64,000 nt of DNA from Vitellaria paradoxa (GCA_019916065.1 CM034244.1:35649433-35713432); one strand, 5' to 3'; shown: positions 26,501 to 37,640, counted from the stretch's first letter. The notes: generated from the letters alone by a model not told the origin. Made by a program: numbers and translations.

Positions 26501-27132
26501 TAATTGCTATATTAATGAAAATTTTTGTTGTAGACAACACCCATGGTGAAGAACAAAATAGACAAAAGTGTGCCAGCATAAAAGCAAGCATTAGTGAGCA
26601 TTTCTACAAAAATCCTACACATACATACACACCACAGATATATAAGCACACCCCCAGGCACACATGCATGATACACAAACATATATTATGAGATGGAAAG
26701 CGGGAGAATTCATACCCTCTCGGGGAAAGGGGGTGTGTTACCCTCTTCTTCCTGCCCAGTTGCTTTATTAGCACTCAAACCACCACTTTCATCCCCCATC
26801 TTCTGTGTCTTCACAATCTCAGCCCCTCTTACTTCGCCCCCACTCCTAGGCAAAGACCCGTCCTTTTTCTCTCCCTCTTCTACCTTCTTGTCCTCCGAAA
26901 TCACAATCACCGGCTCGTTCTTCTGCTTCTTCGACGCCGGCCCCAACCTCCCCCCTCGCCGCTTCCGTACAACAGCTTCCTCTGCCGCCTTCGCTTCGGC
27001 CGCTTCTTTCGCTACTGCCGCCCGCGTCTTGATGTAATTCCCGACCAAATGCTCCGATTTCTTCGCTGGGTCCCGACGCCGTTGGTCTACTGGAACACGG
27101 CCTCGGCGTACTCCTCTTCGCAACTCCGGCAT
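11580..27132 (-). CDS. MLK3: MUT9-like protein kinase (CK1-related, MLK3/PPK4 type)
   Basis: Plant-specific CK1-related Ser/Thr kinase. Relatives are nuclear and phosphorylate histone H3 Thr3, cryptochrome/PIF light-signalling proteins and ABA receptors. Coding exons, 5' to 3' on the minus strand: 27132-26716, 26313-26185, 26024-25951, 25863-25794, 25718-25663, 23949-23878, 23705-23611, 23524-23458, 23364-23235, 23115-22897, 22810-22668, 17742-17568, 17474-17384, 13468-13311, 12152-11964, 11639-11580 (stop TGA). All introns are GT-AG and the total is 2145 nt, 714 residues. The start [12 protein letters not shown] matches the family N-terminus, which is basic and Ala/Glu-rich. Features are the glycine loop [13 protein letters not shown] (153-165), the VALK lysine K186, the catalytic loop HGDVKPEN (D278) and VDLGL with D301 in place of DFG. 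The conserved tail has repeated W/Y-rich blocks and ends CYGRTVS. Arabidopsis relatives are about 670-700 residues. Introns 5, 11 and 13 are expanded by repeats. Closest to At2g25760 from memory of the family; the exact paralogue is less certain than the family. Confidence 0.95.
14591..16248 (+). mobile_element. Decayed Ty1/copia LTR retrotransposon in kinase intron 13
   Basis: Two similar direct repeats of ~165 bp act as LTRs: 14591-14757 (TGTTAGATATGAGTT...) and 16081-16248 (TGTTAGAGATATGAGTT...). Both end with TTCCATTCAATCCTTATT-like sequence. The purine tract GAGAGAAAG sits just before the second LTR, as a polypurine tract should. Between them lies a degenerate copia pol 3' half on the plus strand. 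Much of gag and pol is missing, and no clean TSD or primer-binding site was found. The element lies antisense to the kinase gene in the intron 13469-17383. Confidence 0.8.
14954..16065 (+). pseudogene. Ty1/copia pol fragment (RT-RNase H), degenerate
   Basis: Recognisable Ty1/copia blocks occur in changing frames. [13 protein letters not shown] and the catalytic-region equivalent [11 protein letters not shown] (YVDD with D to E) occur near 15145. Next come [17 protein letters not shown] and [13 protein letters not shown], then an RNase H part with [20 protein letters not shown] near 15835-15895. Several stops and frameshifts break the frame, and the third residue of the YVDD box is changed, so no active enzyme can be made. 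Confidence 0.85.
18650..19394. repeat. Degenerate repeat, possibly old LTR fragments
   Basis: Inside kinase intron 11, two stretches near 18740-18850 and 18960-19060 share the order CCAACTCAAAACCAATT, then a GCAATGA-like block, then a CCCACTACGATC-like block. This resembles old tandem or LTR-derived sequence. No TSD or coding region was found. Confidence 0.35.
19400..19734 (-). repeat. LTR (3' LTR in element sense)
   Basis: Direct repeat of 22098-22444. On the plus strand it begins TGGTGTAGGATCGTAGAG and ends GATGTCCTCATCA. It contains a GAA/GGA-rich run and AATAGGCGCTATAAGGAAGA. The two LTRs differ by several substitutions and short indels, so the insertion is not very recent. Confidence 0.93.
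19713..20549 (-). CDS. Unknown 278-residue ORF in LTR element
   Basis: A long open frame of 278 codons in an AT-rich element, ending inside the 3' LTR. It is rich in hydrophobic and aromatic residues, for example [37 protein letters not shown] and [16 protein letters not shown]. No protease, RT, RNase H or integrase motif is visible. The tail [12 protein letters not shown] resembles the C-terminal ends of some plant Ty3/gypsy polyproteins or ORFs that run up to the polypurine tract, which is a recollection and not a search result. The first in-frame Met is shown as the start, but the frame overlaps the preceding ORF and may not begin there. Function unknown. Confidence 0.5.
   Translation of the reverse strand: MIVKIVGLLFQGILFKHLSWEFFESMSKLFFREIIKLHKSSSLLVYYKDVVYIEQFLLQVVCGISYRYFIDIIEFPAIYSSLRDSNLTSSGASSLVIFSQQCIPPLFDDVDIKWKIGLSNNYYKFPTYVVDGNKEFNGCNLMMTYALPTYYPISSCQNLHAENVGPFYILCDTSPNAIFFTLPCDISFVVICHVENLLPCRGIFGPQILSAGYGDVFMPIPIPSPLQWCPSVFDVEDLIFFRFNSEDVLSSEKCDVIIVPSFPSSSSQPGRVDEDISF
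20503..20778 (-). CDS. Unknown ORF in LTR element, downstream of gag
   Basis: A 91-residue open frame rich in Ser, Pro, Asp and Leu (for example [13 protein letters not shown] and [20 protein letters not shown]). It follows the gag remnant and overlaps the next ORF by 47 nt in another frame. The two may once have been one reading frame. I do not recognise a domain. It may be a spacer or linker of the original polyprotein. Confidence 0.4.
   Translation of the reverse strand: MLESKCSIQTIKLQRPSPKPSPPIVSVDTCDSLIASPLLTFDHDELPNPQNMSEVVELVLSSSYLDFVGLFEDIMNNDCQDCWFTFSGDII
20860..21310 (-). pseudogene. Retrotransposon gag remnant
   Basis: An ATG at 21308-21310 opens [20 protein letters not shown], a typical plant gag opening, but stops follow within about 40 codons. 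In another frame, 21078-20860 reads through the capsid-like pattern [20 protein letters not shown] followed by FKTLRKWYN. This W..F..L......I.EY...F..L spacing is that of the plant Retrotrans_gag domain. No CCHC zinc knuckle was seen. The frameshift and stops make it non-functional as it stands. Confidence 0.75.
22083..22093 (-). other. Primer-binding site (initiator Met tRNA)
   Basis: On the minus strand this reads TGGTATCAGAG, four bases inside the 5' LTR. It equals the classic plant PBS complementary to the 3' end of tRNA-iMet and fixes the element's orientation. Confidence 0.9.
22098..22444 (-). repeat. LTR (5' LTR in element sense)
   Basis: Direct repeat of 19400-19734. On the plus strand it begins TGATGTAGGATCGTAGAG and ends GATGTCCTTATCA. 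The extra length relative to the other LTR comes mainly from a longer CAATCAATCAAT stretch and an additional CATAAAGGCCTAAAATA segment. Confidence 0.93.
24195..25529. repeat. ~667-bp tandem duplication in kinase intron 5
   Basis: Two head-to-tail units, about 24195-24860 and 24861-25529, are almost identical over their length. Matching marks are GCAAATAAATGAAAAATG at 24197 and 24863 (offset 666) and GTCTATGATAAA at 24851 and 25520 (offset 669). Only scattered substitutions and a slightly different C run were seen. It lies wholly within intron 5 (23950-25662) and contains no kinase exon. Confidence 0.95.
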
Positions 27133-28281
27133 TCTTCGTCCATATAAAACGCAAAAAAACCAACTGAATCGACCATTATCTTCGTCAACAAAGCTCTGAA
27201 ACCCTAAACATCGCTGGATTCGAACCGATTCGCGCCCCGACCTACCCAAATCAAAATCCAAAACAATCGCTGTGTAACTCGCACACAAAAATATTTGTCG
27301 AAAATGCGACCAATTGAAAAGCAAATATTGCTTGAATTTGGAAATTGGGGTTATAGGGTTTGTTACTGGAAGAGACGTATGCGTATGAAAAACTCCACTT
27401 GGAGAGGGGGAGAGAGAGAGAGAGAGAAACGTGTCTGATGTTTCGCTGACGCATAATTTTTTTTTTTTTTTTAACCCTTTGTTTGGGAAAAGAAGACGAG
27501 CCCAGGGGATCCTGAATGCTTTTTGCACTTCCGGATGTTGAATTGGTAAAATGTTAGACGTGCTTTTCAGCAGTTATAGTTTGAATTTCTTTAAATTTAT
27601 TGAAAATTTTATTCGATCAGTTAAGTTTAAAATTCTACAAATTTGTTGTATAAATTAACGCAAATACCTTGTGTGAGGCTAAAAAATATCTCTTCGATCA
27701 AAACAGTGCAACTCCGACCACAACGTTACTTTACTTCCCTAATCGGATAGCGTATATTTCAGTTAAGTTGGGATTATTTAGTTTAATAATTACATCGTAT
27801 AATTATTTTACTTACTATACTCAAGTGTATCAGAAAATAAGATCTGTAAAATACATACATAAAAGTCACTTCTTTACAAATCTTAAGACGTACATCATCA
27901 AGTATTCAATATCACAACCACATCGTCAAATCAACTAAAAGCATGTCAGGTTCTCACTCCCTAAATGATATGAACGTAATCCAGGCGAGATCTTTTTTTA
28001 TCTTCTTGCCCTCTATTCTCTCTCTCTCTCTCTATGTTCATATATATGAGATTATTATTCATATTGGTTACTAATTTAAGTAACATAGAGTTCTTGATCG
28101 GACATCAACTCCGATCGCTTTATTTCATTATTTTCTTTCATGTAGATTATCGTTGGAAAGGGATCTACAGGAATAAAAGAGAAATGAGGTCCACGGGGAA
28201 AAAGAGTCAAAAATTATTTCGAACACTTTGAGTTTCCAGAGAAAAAAAATTAATGGAAATAGATTTGATAAATTAATAAAT
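27133..28281. other. 5' flank of the kinase gene and intergenic DNA
   Basis: This is upstream of the kinase start codon (27130-27132). The first ~400 bp is less AT-rich than the surroundings, with a GA run at 27407-27426 and an A/T-run near 27460, as expected for a 5' UTR and promoter. The exact transcription start cannot be set by eye. Beyond about 27600 the DNA is AT-rich with a TC run near 28017-28033. No gene was seen. Confidence 0.5.
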
Positions 28282-28832
28282 AGGTAAATTTCACTAACCT
28301 CTCCTGAGATTTCTGACACCAACAAAAACCTCCCCTGAAGTTTATGAAATAACACTGACCTTCCTTCCTTTACCAGATAAATTTCACTAACCTCCCCTGA
28401 GGTGTTTGAATGTATAAATTTTTTATACAATCATATTTTTTGCATCGAAAACTTTCAAATGAGTATCATTGTCGCTATTTTTTTGAATTCGTGGGAACGG
28501 ATTTGAAAAATCATTCTCACAGTTTGCTACTTTCTAAAAAAAAAGATACCAAAATCAACCCAAAACTACATTTTATCTCAATTTATCCCACAGTTTGCTA
28601 CTTTTCAGAAAAAAAGACGCCAAAATCAACCCTAAACTATATTTTATCTCAATTTATCTTATTTTTTCTTACTCCAAACGGGACTTTTACGGGAAAAAAT
28701 AGATCAGGGGAGGTTAGTGAAATTTATCTGATAAAAGAAGGGAGGTCAGTGTTATTTTAGAAACTTCAGAGGAGATTTTTATTGGTGTCAAAAACCTCAG
28801 AGGAGGTTACTGAAATTGACCCAATAATAAAT
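28274..28832. mobile_element. Foldback MITE-like element
   Basis: Arms at about 28283-28400 and 28706-28824 are inverted copies. Each carries TTTCACTAACCTC-like, GACACCAA-AAAA-CCTC-like and TAACACTGACC blocks. The interior (28430-28700) has its own short direct repeat (CCACAGTTTGCTACTTT-like near 28520 and 28590). An 8-bp direct repeat TAATAAAT flanks it at 28274-28281 and 28825-28832. Family unresolved; the arm length suggests a Mutator-like or foldback MITE. Confidence 0.7.
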
Positions 28833-31800
28833 TTTGTTCCACTGGATTAATAAATTTTGATAGGAACATTAGTCCTTGCAGTGCAAAAGCGACAAAAGTA
28901 CAATAGCAATTAGTATTCCAGACGGGAAGGATTTTAATAATTTTTTAATGGATAAGACAAAGAATAAAAATAGAGGCTAATAATTTTTTCTTTACTCGAG
29001 AGAGATGGGAAGGGAATTAGAAGGCAAGATAAATACCTGTTTATAGTGTCAAATTTTAACAAAAATAAAAGGTAAGTATATTTTAAAATTTTAGGTATTT
29101 TTTGTGCTTTTAAAAAGTGTGAAATTAGAGAAGATTGATAAGACTCGAAAAAAAGTAAAAATTGGTCCAAATTGAAGAAAATTAGTAAAAGTTAAATATT
29201 TTGTGTGAATAAAAGTTTAAAAAAATATAAATTTTTTTTAAAAAGTTAAAGATTTTTTTGTCAAATTCAGTATTCCAAATGCACCCTAAACAATTTAATT
29301 AAAAATATTATTATATCCTTTAAAATATATTTATTTATGATGTATGTTTGTGAAATTAATAAAAATAGAAACGACGAAACAATAAAAATACGCTTTAAAA
29401 TTTTTTTGCACCCATTCCCTCTCAGATTTTGAGTGAAAGAAAATTGGTTAATGAAGATAAATAAAGTATTATTCACCTTTATTTTATTTCTCTTCCCTTC
29501 CAATTACTTCCGTCCGAAATAACTTAAATATTATCACCTCTTCTAACTTCATTTCACTCTCATTCACCTTATCTCAAAATAGAGTTTATATTAAGGTGCC
29601 GTTTGATACACCAAAACTCACAAAAAAAGTTACAATTTTTTTCAACTTATTTTAATTAAATTTCGTTATATTACATTTTTTCACCAACTTTTACCTTTTT
29701 TGTCATCCAAACAACCTATAAGACCATTTTAAGGGTGTGTTTGTCGAGTTGAACAAGCGAGCGATGTGATGGTTTGGAATTTTGTAATAAGAATTGAAAA
29801 AATATCCTAACCAATGACAAAGTCAATTGGAGCCAAGGAAACAAGTGATTTCCCTTAATTTTTTATATAAAATTACTAAAATATCTCTAATATTGTACTT
29901 TAAAAATTAAATTAATCAAAATGGGGTATTTTGGACCTCTTAAAAAATTAAGGTCCGTGCAAAGTTTTTTAATGTAAACAAGTTTACAAAATCAAACCAA
30001 AGTATTTTTTTATGAAATAAAATACATTCTCCCACTAAGCTATTAAATACTTTTATCCATAATATCAGTAATATAACATGTAATATACTAAACTCTATAA
30101 AGTTTAAAACTTAATAATAATTATATTTTTTTGATAAACCGATGGTCATCCCTTAAAAATATGGGGTGCTATAAAATGGTCAATTTAACTATTAAATTGT
30201 AAAAAATAAATTCATCGAGTTAATGTATAAATATAATTTTCTTTCTCTAAAAGTAAGATCGCTTATCTTTTACTCTTAATTATGACGTAACTCGTTATCT
30301 TCTTCTTAGACACTTGATGCCCAACGCAACACACCGCCTACCACTGCTTAGTCGCCCCCAACAGTCGCTAGCTGCCACCAACAATGCTGGCTGCCACCGT
30401 CACCAACCTTAGACCTTCACCACTGCGATCAACTTCTAACTATCGTTGGCTAACCACCACCCGCCTCCTGCTAATATAAGTCACCATTACCTCCGACCAC
30501 TATCACGTTGACCGATCAACCACTGCCACGTCTACTGATTGACCACCATCGGTCGGCCACCACCACCACCACTGTTGGCTGTCACCATTGACAAACCATC
30601 ACCTACCTCTGTTCAGGTCTAATTATTTGGATTGGCCATAGCTCGGGCAGGGCTAATTTGTGTAATCTCAAATCTAACTAAGTTAACTAAGTAAGCTCAA
30701 TTTTTTTTTTTTTCAAACTTCTAAAGATAGAACTGGTCAACCTTGAGATTTCACACTATTAAACTTTGTCCACTCATAATTCGTCACATGATGATTTCGA
30801 AGAGATAAGTTTTACCAAGTAGTCATCGGACTTGATTTTACCAAAGTGAATTAAAATTGCTAGAAATCATGTGAACGTCATTTTGTAGTTTGCACTGAAA
30901 AAAATTTACAAAGTTATGCTAAAACACCATATTTTATTATTAGTATCATTTTGTACTGAAAGTAATTTGTAATCTAAAAAACATTTATACATAATTTTAC
31001 CAAAATAATTCAAAATTGTGAGAATTGTAAGAAAATTCTTTTATATTAAAAAATTATTAAAAACAAGTTGGTAAAGGTATCAATTTAAATAATAAAATTT
31101 TATAATTTTATAATGTTAAGGTAAGAAAACTCGTTGAATCGTTTTAAAAATTCTAATAATAGTAAATAGGTAAATCAGAAAATTTGAATGTAAAATTATT
31201 AAAATCTCAAATTGTATAGACAATTTTATTAATTTTAAAATTTAAATAATTTTTGTGTAATTTTGTCAAACATAATAAATTTCTATGGGTTTTAATTAAA
31301 ATAAACTTTTACGAGTCTTTTTCTCCAGGTGATATGCCACAAATATTTTACTTTTTACATTTTATTTTTCTGATTATGTAATATTATTGTTTCCTGTACT
31401 ATATTAGTTGATGACTACGTGCATTATTACACTAAACTAACTAGTGAAAAATAATTACATTATAATAAAATTTTATAAATAAATTTATAATCCTATAAAA
31501 TTAAGGTAAAATAATCATAATATTTTAATGCCAATTCTGTTGGATACAACAAATATTTTAAATGTTTCAATTGTGTAGTTAGATAAAAAATGAGATATAA
31601 AATCAGGCATAAAATTTTTTTGTAAGTTTTGTTAATAATTCATTTTATTGTTATGAGTGAGTTTTATGCATGGAATTTTTTTAATGCATGTTTTTCTTCA
31701 TTGTCTTACTAATAAAAAATTTTATTTATCAAAAAACAAAAAAAACTAAATAAAAAGATTGGAATATAATAGATTATATTTTTATGTGATAAGTCATAGG

Positions 31801-31859
31801 TAAAACATTATGATTTTACAATTCAATTTTCAGATACTCTATATAAAATCTCAATTTTA
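28833..31859. other. Intergenic AT-rich DNA without gene
   Basis: No gene was seen. Short MITE-like ends occur near 29594-29720 (GGTGCCGTTTGAT against, inverted, AGGTTGTTTGGAT). At 30310-30610 a CACCA/CCGCC-rich low-complexity stretch stands out from the AT-rich background but has no long open frame. Confidence 0.45.
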
Positions 31860-31864
31860 ATAGA

Positions 31865-32160
31865 GGTGAATTTAATTGCAGTCCACAAATTTTTTTATTA
31901 CACTCCATTTTATTTTTTCATTAACTAAAATTATATAATTTACCCTCTTTGTTTATATCATATGATTGTATATCTATAATGTCATAAATATTTTAATACA
32001 AAAATTCAACCAAATTCATAATCTTAATGCTTTAAATAGCCTTATTTTATAATTGAAAATATTTTTTCAAACAAAATATTGATAAGATAACTTACCAAAA
32101 ATAATGTTGTCTTTCTTGATTGTCTGACAGACGGGCAATTATTATCTTAATTTTTTAAAA
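31865..32160. repeat. Relic related to the Mutator-like element at 2359-3686
   Basis: Blocks such as ACACTCCATTTTATTTTTTC, AAATTATATAATTTACCC, TATAATGTCATAAATAT and ATACAAAAATTCAA occur in the same order and spacing as in the left arm of the 2359-3686 element (about 2375-2500). Only one arm is visible and no TSD was found. Confidence 0.55.
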
Positions 32161-32268
32161 AACTCCATCTATATGTACTTGTGACAAAATTTTCAAATTA
32201 TTTTTTAAAATATTTTCTATTATAAAAAACAAATTAAGTTTTCACTATAATGATACTGCAGCTTAGTT

Positions 32269-32505
32269 TGACAGCCTATAACTAAAAGTTAGCATTTGGC
32301 AATTCAATTTTTTAGTTTTTTTGAAATAACCAAAATCACCTTCTTACATTTTAAACTTCTTTTAAACTATGAAGGTTAAAAATGTCAAATTAACAAAAAA
32401 CTGAAGAGATAGCCACTAAAAAATTAGCTTTTTTTCGCTTTCGAAACACAAAAAAAAAAAAAAAAATAGCTAAAAAAAATATTTTTTCCCAAACTAAGCC
32501 TTATA
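32269..32505. mobile_element. Small MITE-like element
   Basis: Ends are inverted copies: GCTTAGTTTG on the left, CAAACTAAGCC on the right, about 235 bp apart, with an A/T-rich interior. The TSD is unclear. Confidence 0.4.
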
Positions 32506-32705
32506 GTCTTGTTCAATAAATATTTTTTTTAAGCTTAAAGTTATATTTTTATATATTAATTTACTTATTTTGAGAATTTTTATTAAAAAATTATATAGAA
32601 CCTTACTAAATGACTGTAGAGTGATGACAACTAAAGAAAGGTTGATGTATGGGTTAATTTCTAATCTTAGAAATGATAGTTGAATTAATGAGACTAACAC
32701 AACCA

Positions 32706-35570
32706 AATAAAGTTATTTGTTTAAGTCAAGCAGTAATTTCAGTGATTATTCAGGAATTAAAGTATAACTCAGTCTAAAATCAAAGTATATATAGTAGATT
32801 GGATAATAGATTATTAATACCTCAATTAGAATGAGAAATTATAAAAGTTAGTTGTGAAAATTTAATTTGACATGGATGAGTCATAAGATTAAACATCTAG
32901 TGTGCGTAACACATGTAAAGTACATGAGAGTTCTAACTCTAGCAATTCTCATAAATCTGTAGAATTGTGCATAAAAATTCTAAATAAACCAACCCACATA
33001 CATACTAGAATTAATCTCACAACATCAATTAATGATTTATAAAAATACTAAGACTATGTTTAGTACGTGGTAATGAAATAAAATTCACTCCTATTTTAAT
33101 CTCTTCTTATGTTTGGTACACATAGAGGTTGCTTTTCTGTAAGGATAAATATGGATGAAGACAGTTAAAAAAGGGTCCCAACATCACATCAGAATCTTTA
33201 TCTTTTATGTTATTACTTTAATTACATTCTTTCAATTTAATTATATTTTTCTTTAATTTACCTTCATGCTATTAAATTCAATATTCAAAGTTACGTAATT
33301 TGATGTTTACAATCTCCGTACTCATACCTCTTTTAGGAGTTGTGTAGTTCAATATTTCCCTCATGCTCACCATTTCCGTACTCATATTATGATTTAGATT
33401 TAGATCCTGACTCATGTTGTTTTGATCCACTATCGCCTCAATATTTTAATAGATCATCATCATTGTACTCATATTCACGTCTATAGTTTGATCCACCACC
33501 GCCTAATGTAGAAATTGTGAATTTGAAATCCTTGCAGTGGTAAAGCAATGACGACAATCTGTGTCACTTAATCCTCCTTATCCTTTAAGTGACACGTCCG
33601 CACAATGCGTTTGGCGCGCTATAATTTTTTTTTGAAAATTTCTGAAAATTTTTAAAAATTTTTCACTTTTTATCTTACTATACAAATTATGACTGCACAC
33701 TTTTTATCAAATTATCTCATTTTATCTCACTTTTTGTTACTCCAAATGTTTTATTAATAAAAAATTGTGCAAGAATGTGATTTGTTTACTGACCAAAAGT
33801 CTAGCACAAACAGTACCTTAAAGAACATATCCATCAACCATCCTCATTTACTTGAAACCAAGATAGAAACTACTCGCACATGCTAAGAAGGAAATTCATA
33901 ATCATACATTGAAAGTCAAATGTTCACAATAAAAAAATTGAAGGAAGATTCAATTGAAAAATATAAAAAACAAAATTTTCTAGTTAACCAAATAAGATAA
34001 AAACTATCTCTATCTTTTAAGCAATCTATGTATCTCTTCTCATATCTAAAACTTCCAAAATATGTCATACAATTACCTTATATACATTAGGTTTTGACCC
34101 CTTAACAAAAGGCAAAACTATCTTTATATTAAAAATAAAATCTCATCGTGTTGCTTCTACGTTGCGCTGGGACAATGTCTAAATAATATTAGATTTTTTT
34201 TTTCAAAATCAACTATCTGTTGTTCGAACGATGGCATCAGGTGTTTGAATAGGGTCTGGATGCGATCTAAATAGGCTAAGGCATTTGGACGGTGTCCGAC
34301 TAGGCTCAAGCTCCTTTATTTCTGTAATTCAATAGCCTTTTCTTGAAGCCTTCATAGCATCCATTCTTCCTTTTCGAGGCTCTTCCAAACACCTCAATGC
34401 TTCATAAATTCACATTTTTTTGCAATGAAATCAAACAACTTATTGTTATATTTACTGTAAAATATATAATTATGTGGACAATAAGTGTCAAAAGGTATAA
34501 AAATATTTTTGAATGACGTAAGATTTAAAGTATAATCACTTTTTAAGTGTATAAATATAAAAAAAATTTGTTTTAATTTTAAAAATTTTTTTCATTCTTT
34601 TGTAACAAACTAAGCTTGGGTGTTTTTGTTAAAATTTGAAAAAATATATTTTTGAAATAAAAATTATATTTATCTAAATTATTATACATAAGACTAACAG
34701 GTTATAAAAAAATTATTATTTCACTCGATGAAAAAAATAGAATAGAATAAAATGCAATAAATAATTTGTAGAGTACAAATTAATTCGTCCTTTCAATTAC
34801 TTTTGATCTACAAGTTACTCCTAAGGCACTTTTTTTTTTATTTCTGTTGATAAAAAGTGGATTTATATTAGAAATAACTTTGAGTGGTAACTCAACCGGT
34901 AAAATATTAAATTATAAAATCTTAGATTTTATCCAAGTTGTCATTAGTTCAAATTTTCTTAGGCTGCTAGAGGGCTTAGTTGGTCATGCTCCAGGGGTTA
35001 GTTGAGAGATTTTTTTTTCTACAGTGAGGGTAAGAAAATTAAGAAAAATGCTGTTCAAATAAAACAATTGTCCTTTGAAATTACGTTTTCATAATCTATT
35101 TCTAATTTTATTTTTTGAATCTGTATATTTTTTAGAATATATATCTTTGATTTGATTTTCATAAATCTTTAATTTGACAACATTAATATTTTTTTTTGTT
35201 TATGTTAAATTGTTTTTGTTTTTAAGGTTTTTTTATTGAGAGTAAAAAAAGTAAAAAAATTAATAAAAATACTGTTCAGATATAATAATTTAAAAAATTA
35301 TTGTTAATAAAAACACATTTTCAAAATCTATCCTTGATTTGATTTTCATAATATGTTCTTGATTTCAAAATCGTCTTTTGAAATTGTATTTTATTCTCAT
35401 AATCTGATTTTTTGGTTAATTGAATATATTTTTCTGGTTTTGAGAATCTATATTTGAAATTGCATTTTCATTATCTATCCCTCCTTTTGTTTTTAGAATA
35501 TGTATAGATGAAGCATTTTAAGAATTTATGTCTTTGATTTGGTTTTCAAAAATCTTTAATTTGATTTTCA
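32706..35570. other. Intergenic AT-rich DNA without gene
   Basis: No gene or RNA was seen. Repeated phrases of the form GATTTGATTTTCATAATCT occur at 35080-35570, suggesting local amplification. Degenerate CCACCACCGCC-like text lies near 33430-33510. Confidence 0.4.
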
Positions 35571-35575
35571 GAATC

Positions 35576-35881
35576 TAAAGTGGCATTTGGTTTAATTTTC
35601 TATTTTATGTTTTCTATTCTTTATTTTATGCTCAAAACAAGGAAATAAAAGATGATTTGTTTTAAGTTAAAAACATTCAAAATGATTTTTGGTTATTTTT
35701 CATTTTACGTGTAAACTCATTTTCTATTTTTTAAAACAAATTTTAAAACTACAAGTGACCAGATGCATTATACTTGTTTTCCTTATTTTCAAACGAATAA
35801 AATGGAAAATGTGCTTAAAACAAAAAATTAAAAACAAAAACAGAAAACAAAAAATAGAAAAACAAACTAAATGACCCCTAA
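35576..35881. mobile_element. Tourist-like MITE, 300 bp, TAA TSD
   Basis: The element is 35579-35878, with TAA on both sides (35576-35578, 35879-35881). The left end AGTGGCATTTGGTTTAATTT mirrors the right end, read in reverse as GGGGTCATTTAGTTTGTTTT, and both continue into TCTATTTT...TTTTCT text. A 3-bp TAA TSD suits PIF/Harbinger (Tourist). The short open frames on both strands here are shadows of the element. Confidence 0.65.
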
Positions 35882-36829
35882 TTTTTTGATTGACTAAATT
35901 TATGTTCATAAAGAGTTTTTGAGAATATATATCCTTGATTTTGTTTTCAAAAGCTTAACTTAACATGGAGGAGATTGAGGAAGAAAGAGCATTAGCATTT
36001 TATAAATTTATATCTTTAATTTGGTTTTCAAATTCTATATCCTTGACTTTTTAGATACTGGTGTAGGAGACTTATAAAAATGAGTTTTTTAGAATTTCAT
36101 GCAATTAAAAAAAATTTGAAGACGTTTTATGAAAATACACTTTTTAGAGTAAGTGAAAACGTATTTTTATAATATGTTTTCATTCACAACACATTTCTAT
36201 TTTTTTTAGGATAAATATTTTCACAATTTTTTCTATTCCAACAATACAACAGAAAAAAAAAAGTATTAGGGTATGCTTTAGAGTCAAAAATCCATGAGGT
36301 ATGAAGGGTTTTTAAAGTGTACATCTGAGATGTTCATACAAATTATGCATGGGAGTTACTTGTGTTAAAACATTGAAATCCCAATTTAACATTTTTTTAA
36401 ACAAGACCCTATTTTTTATATTCTCAATTTCACATTGACTTATTTGGACTAATATTTTGGATAATTTATAATTTAGATTTGACTTATTTGGACAAATATT
36501 TTGAATGTTACATATTTTAAATTATTTATAATATAGATTTAGTATTTTTGGAAGTTATTTTCCAAAGATTTTTTTTAGCAAATTGAATTTGAAGTTTTTC
36601 GAAGTTTCGTTGATTTTTTTTGTATTACTTCAATAATGTTTGGAGTTATAGAAATTAATATAAATTTGTAAAATTTGCATACTTGTAATTTGTGTAGTGA
36701 AAAGAAAATTTAAAATTTATATAAATTTATAGAGATTTGTAGAAATTTGTAAAATTCGAAATTGGATAATATATTATTTCATATGTACGCGTAAAAAAAT
36801 CAATAGTTAATTAGTAAAGATATATATGA

Positions 36830-37640
36830 GTCATTATATATATATATATATTGACTAGTAATTACTCATGCCTAAAAGTATAAAAATATAATTTGGCATG
36901 TAAATACCTTAAATTTAAATTTATAAAATAAACTTACATGAAAATTTGTAAAAATAATCTATAAAAATAAAACTTACTAATCAAAAAAGATTGAGTTTAA
37001 TAGATGTATAAAATTTTATTATTTATTATAAATATTATCATATTATTCAAAAATATTAATTTAAGAACTCTTATATAAAAATTATTCAAACAAATATGAG
37101 GAGAGTAAAAATAAATGTTTTCATATGAAATGATCGAAAAAACAAGTAAAATGGAGAGAAAAAATAAATTTGGCCATTGAACAAATTCAACAGTTGAAAA
37201 TATTCCAAATTCAAAATTTTAAAATTCCTTATTATATGAAACAAAGACTTCAAAAGTATATGTATCTAAAATTTAAGTTTAAGTATATTAAGTCGTAATT
37301 ATAATTTAAATGTTTATTTTTAATAAAATTCTTAAAAAATTAAAAATTAAATATCATTTTTTAAAATAAAAAACTTAATTAATTTTATCTAATAGATATC
37401 TATACATTACATTATAAATGTGTACAATTTTATTATTTGTTACATATATTATCACATTTTTTAAATTATTAATTTAAAAACTTTTATATAAAAAAAGTAT
37501 TTAAAAAATATGTGAGAAGAATGAGAAATTATATTTTTAGGTAAAATAGTTGAAAAAACAACTGAAATGGAGATAAACTAACGATTGAAAATATAAAAAA
37601 ATCAAATTAATGAACTATATTATTATATAGATAAACACTA
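36830..37640. repeat. AT-rich dispersed repeat family, copies in + orientation
   Basis: A copy at 36840-37250 shares ordered blocks with the inverse of 61900-62340. These include GACTAGTAATTACTCATGCC, AAAAGTATAAAAATATAATTT, CATGTAAATACC, TTATTATTTATTATAAATAT, ATTTAAGAACTCTTATATAA and AAATTCAACAGTTGAAAATA. A second, partial copy lies at about 37385-37590. No coding was seen. The type of element is unresolved. Confidence 0.7.

Noticed and set aside
26846..27163. 105-codon open frame on the minus strand
   Set aside because: It overlaps exon 1 of the kinase in another frame; the kinase frame carries the conserved [11 protein letters not shown] start and splices correctly.
30310..30610. CACCA/CCGCC-rich stretch that looked like a gene remnant
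   Set aside because: No frame stays open and no protein motif appears; treated as low-complexity or decayed repeat.
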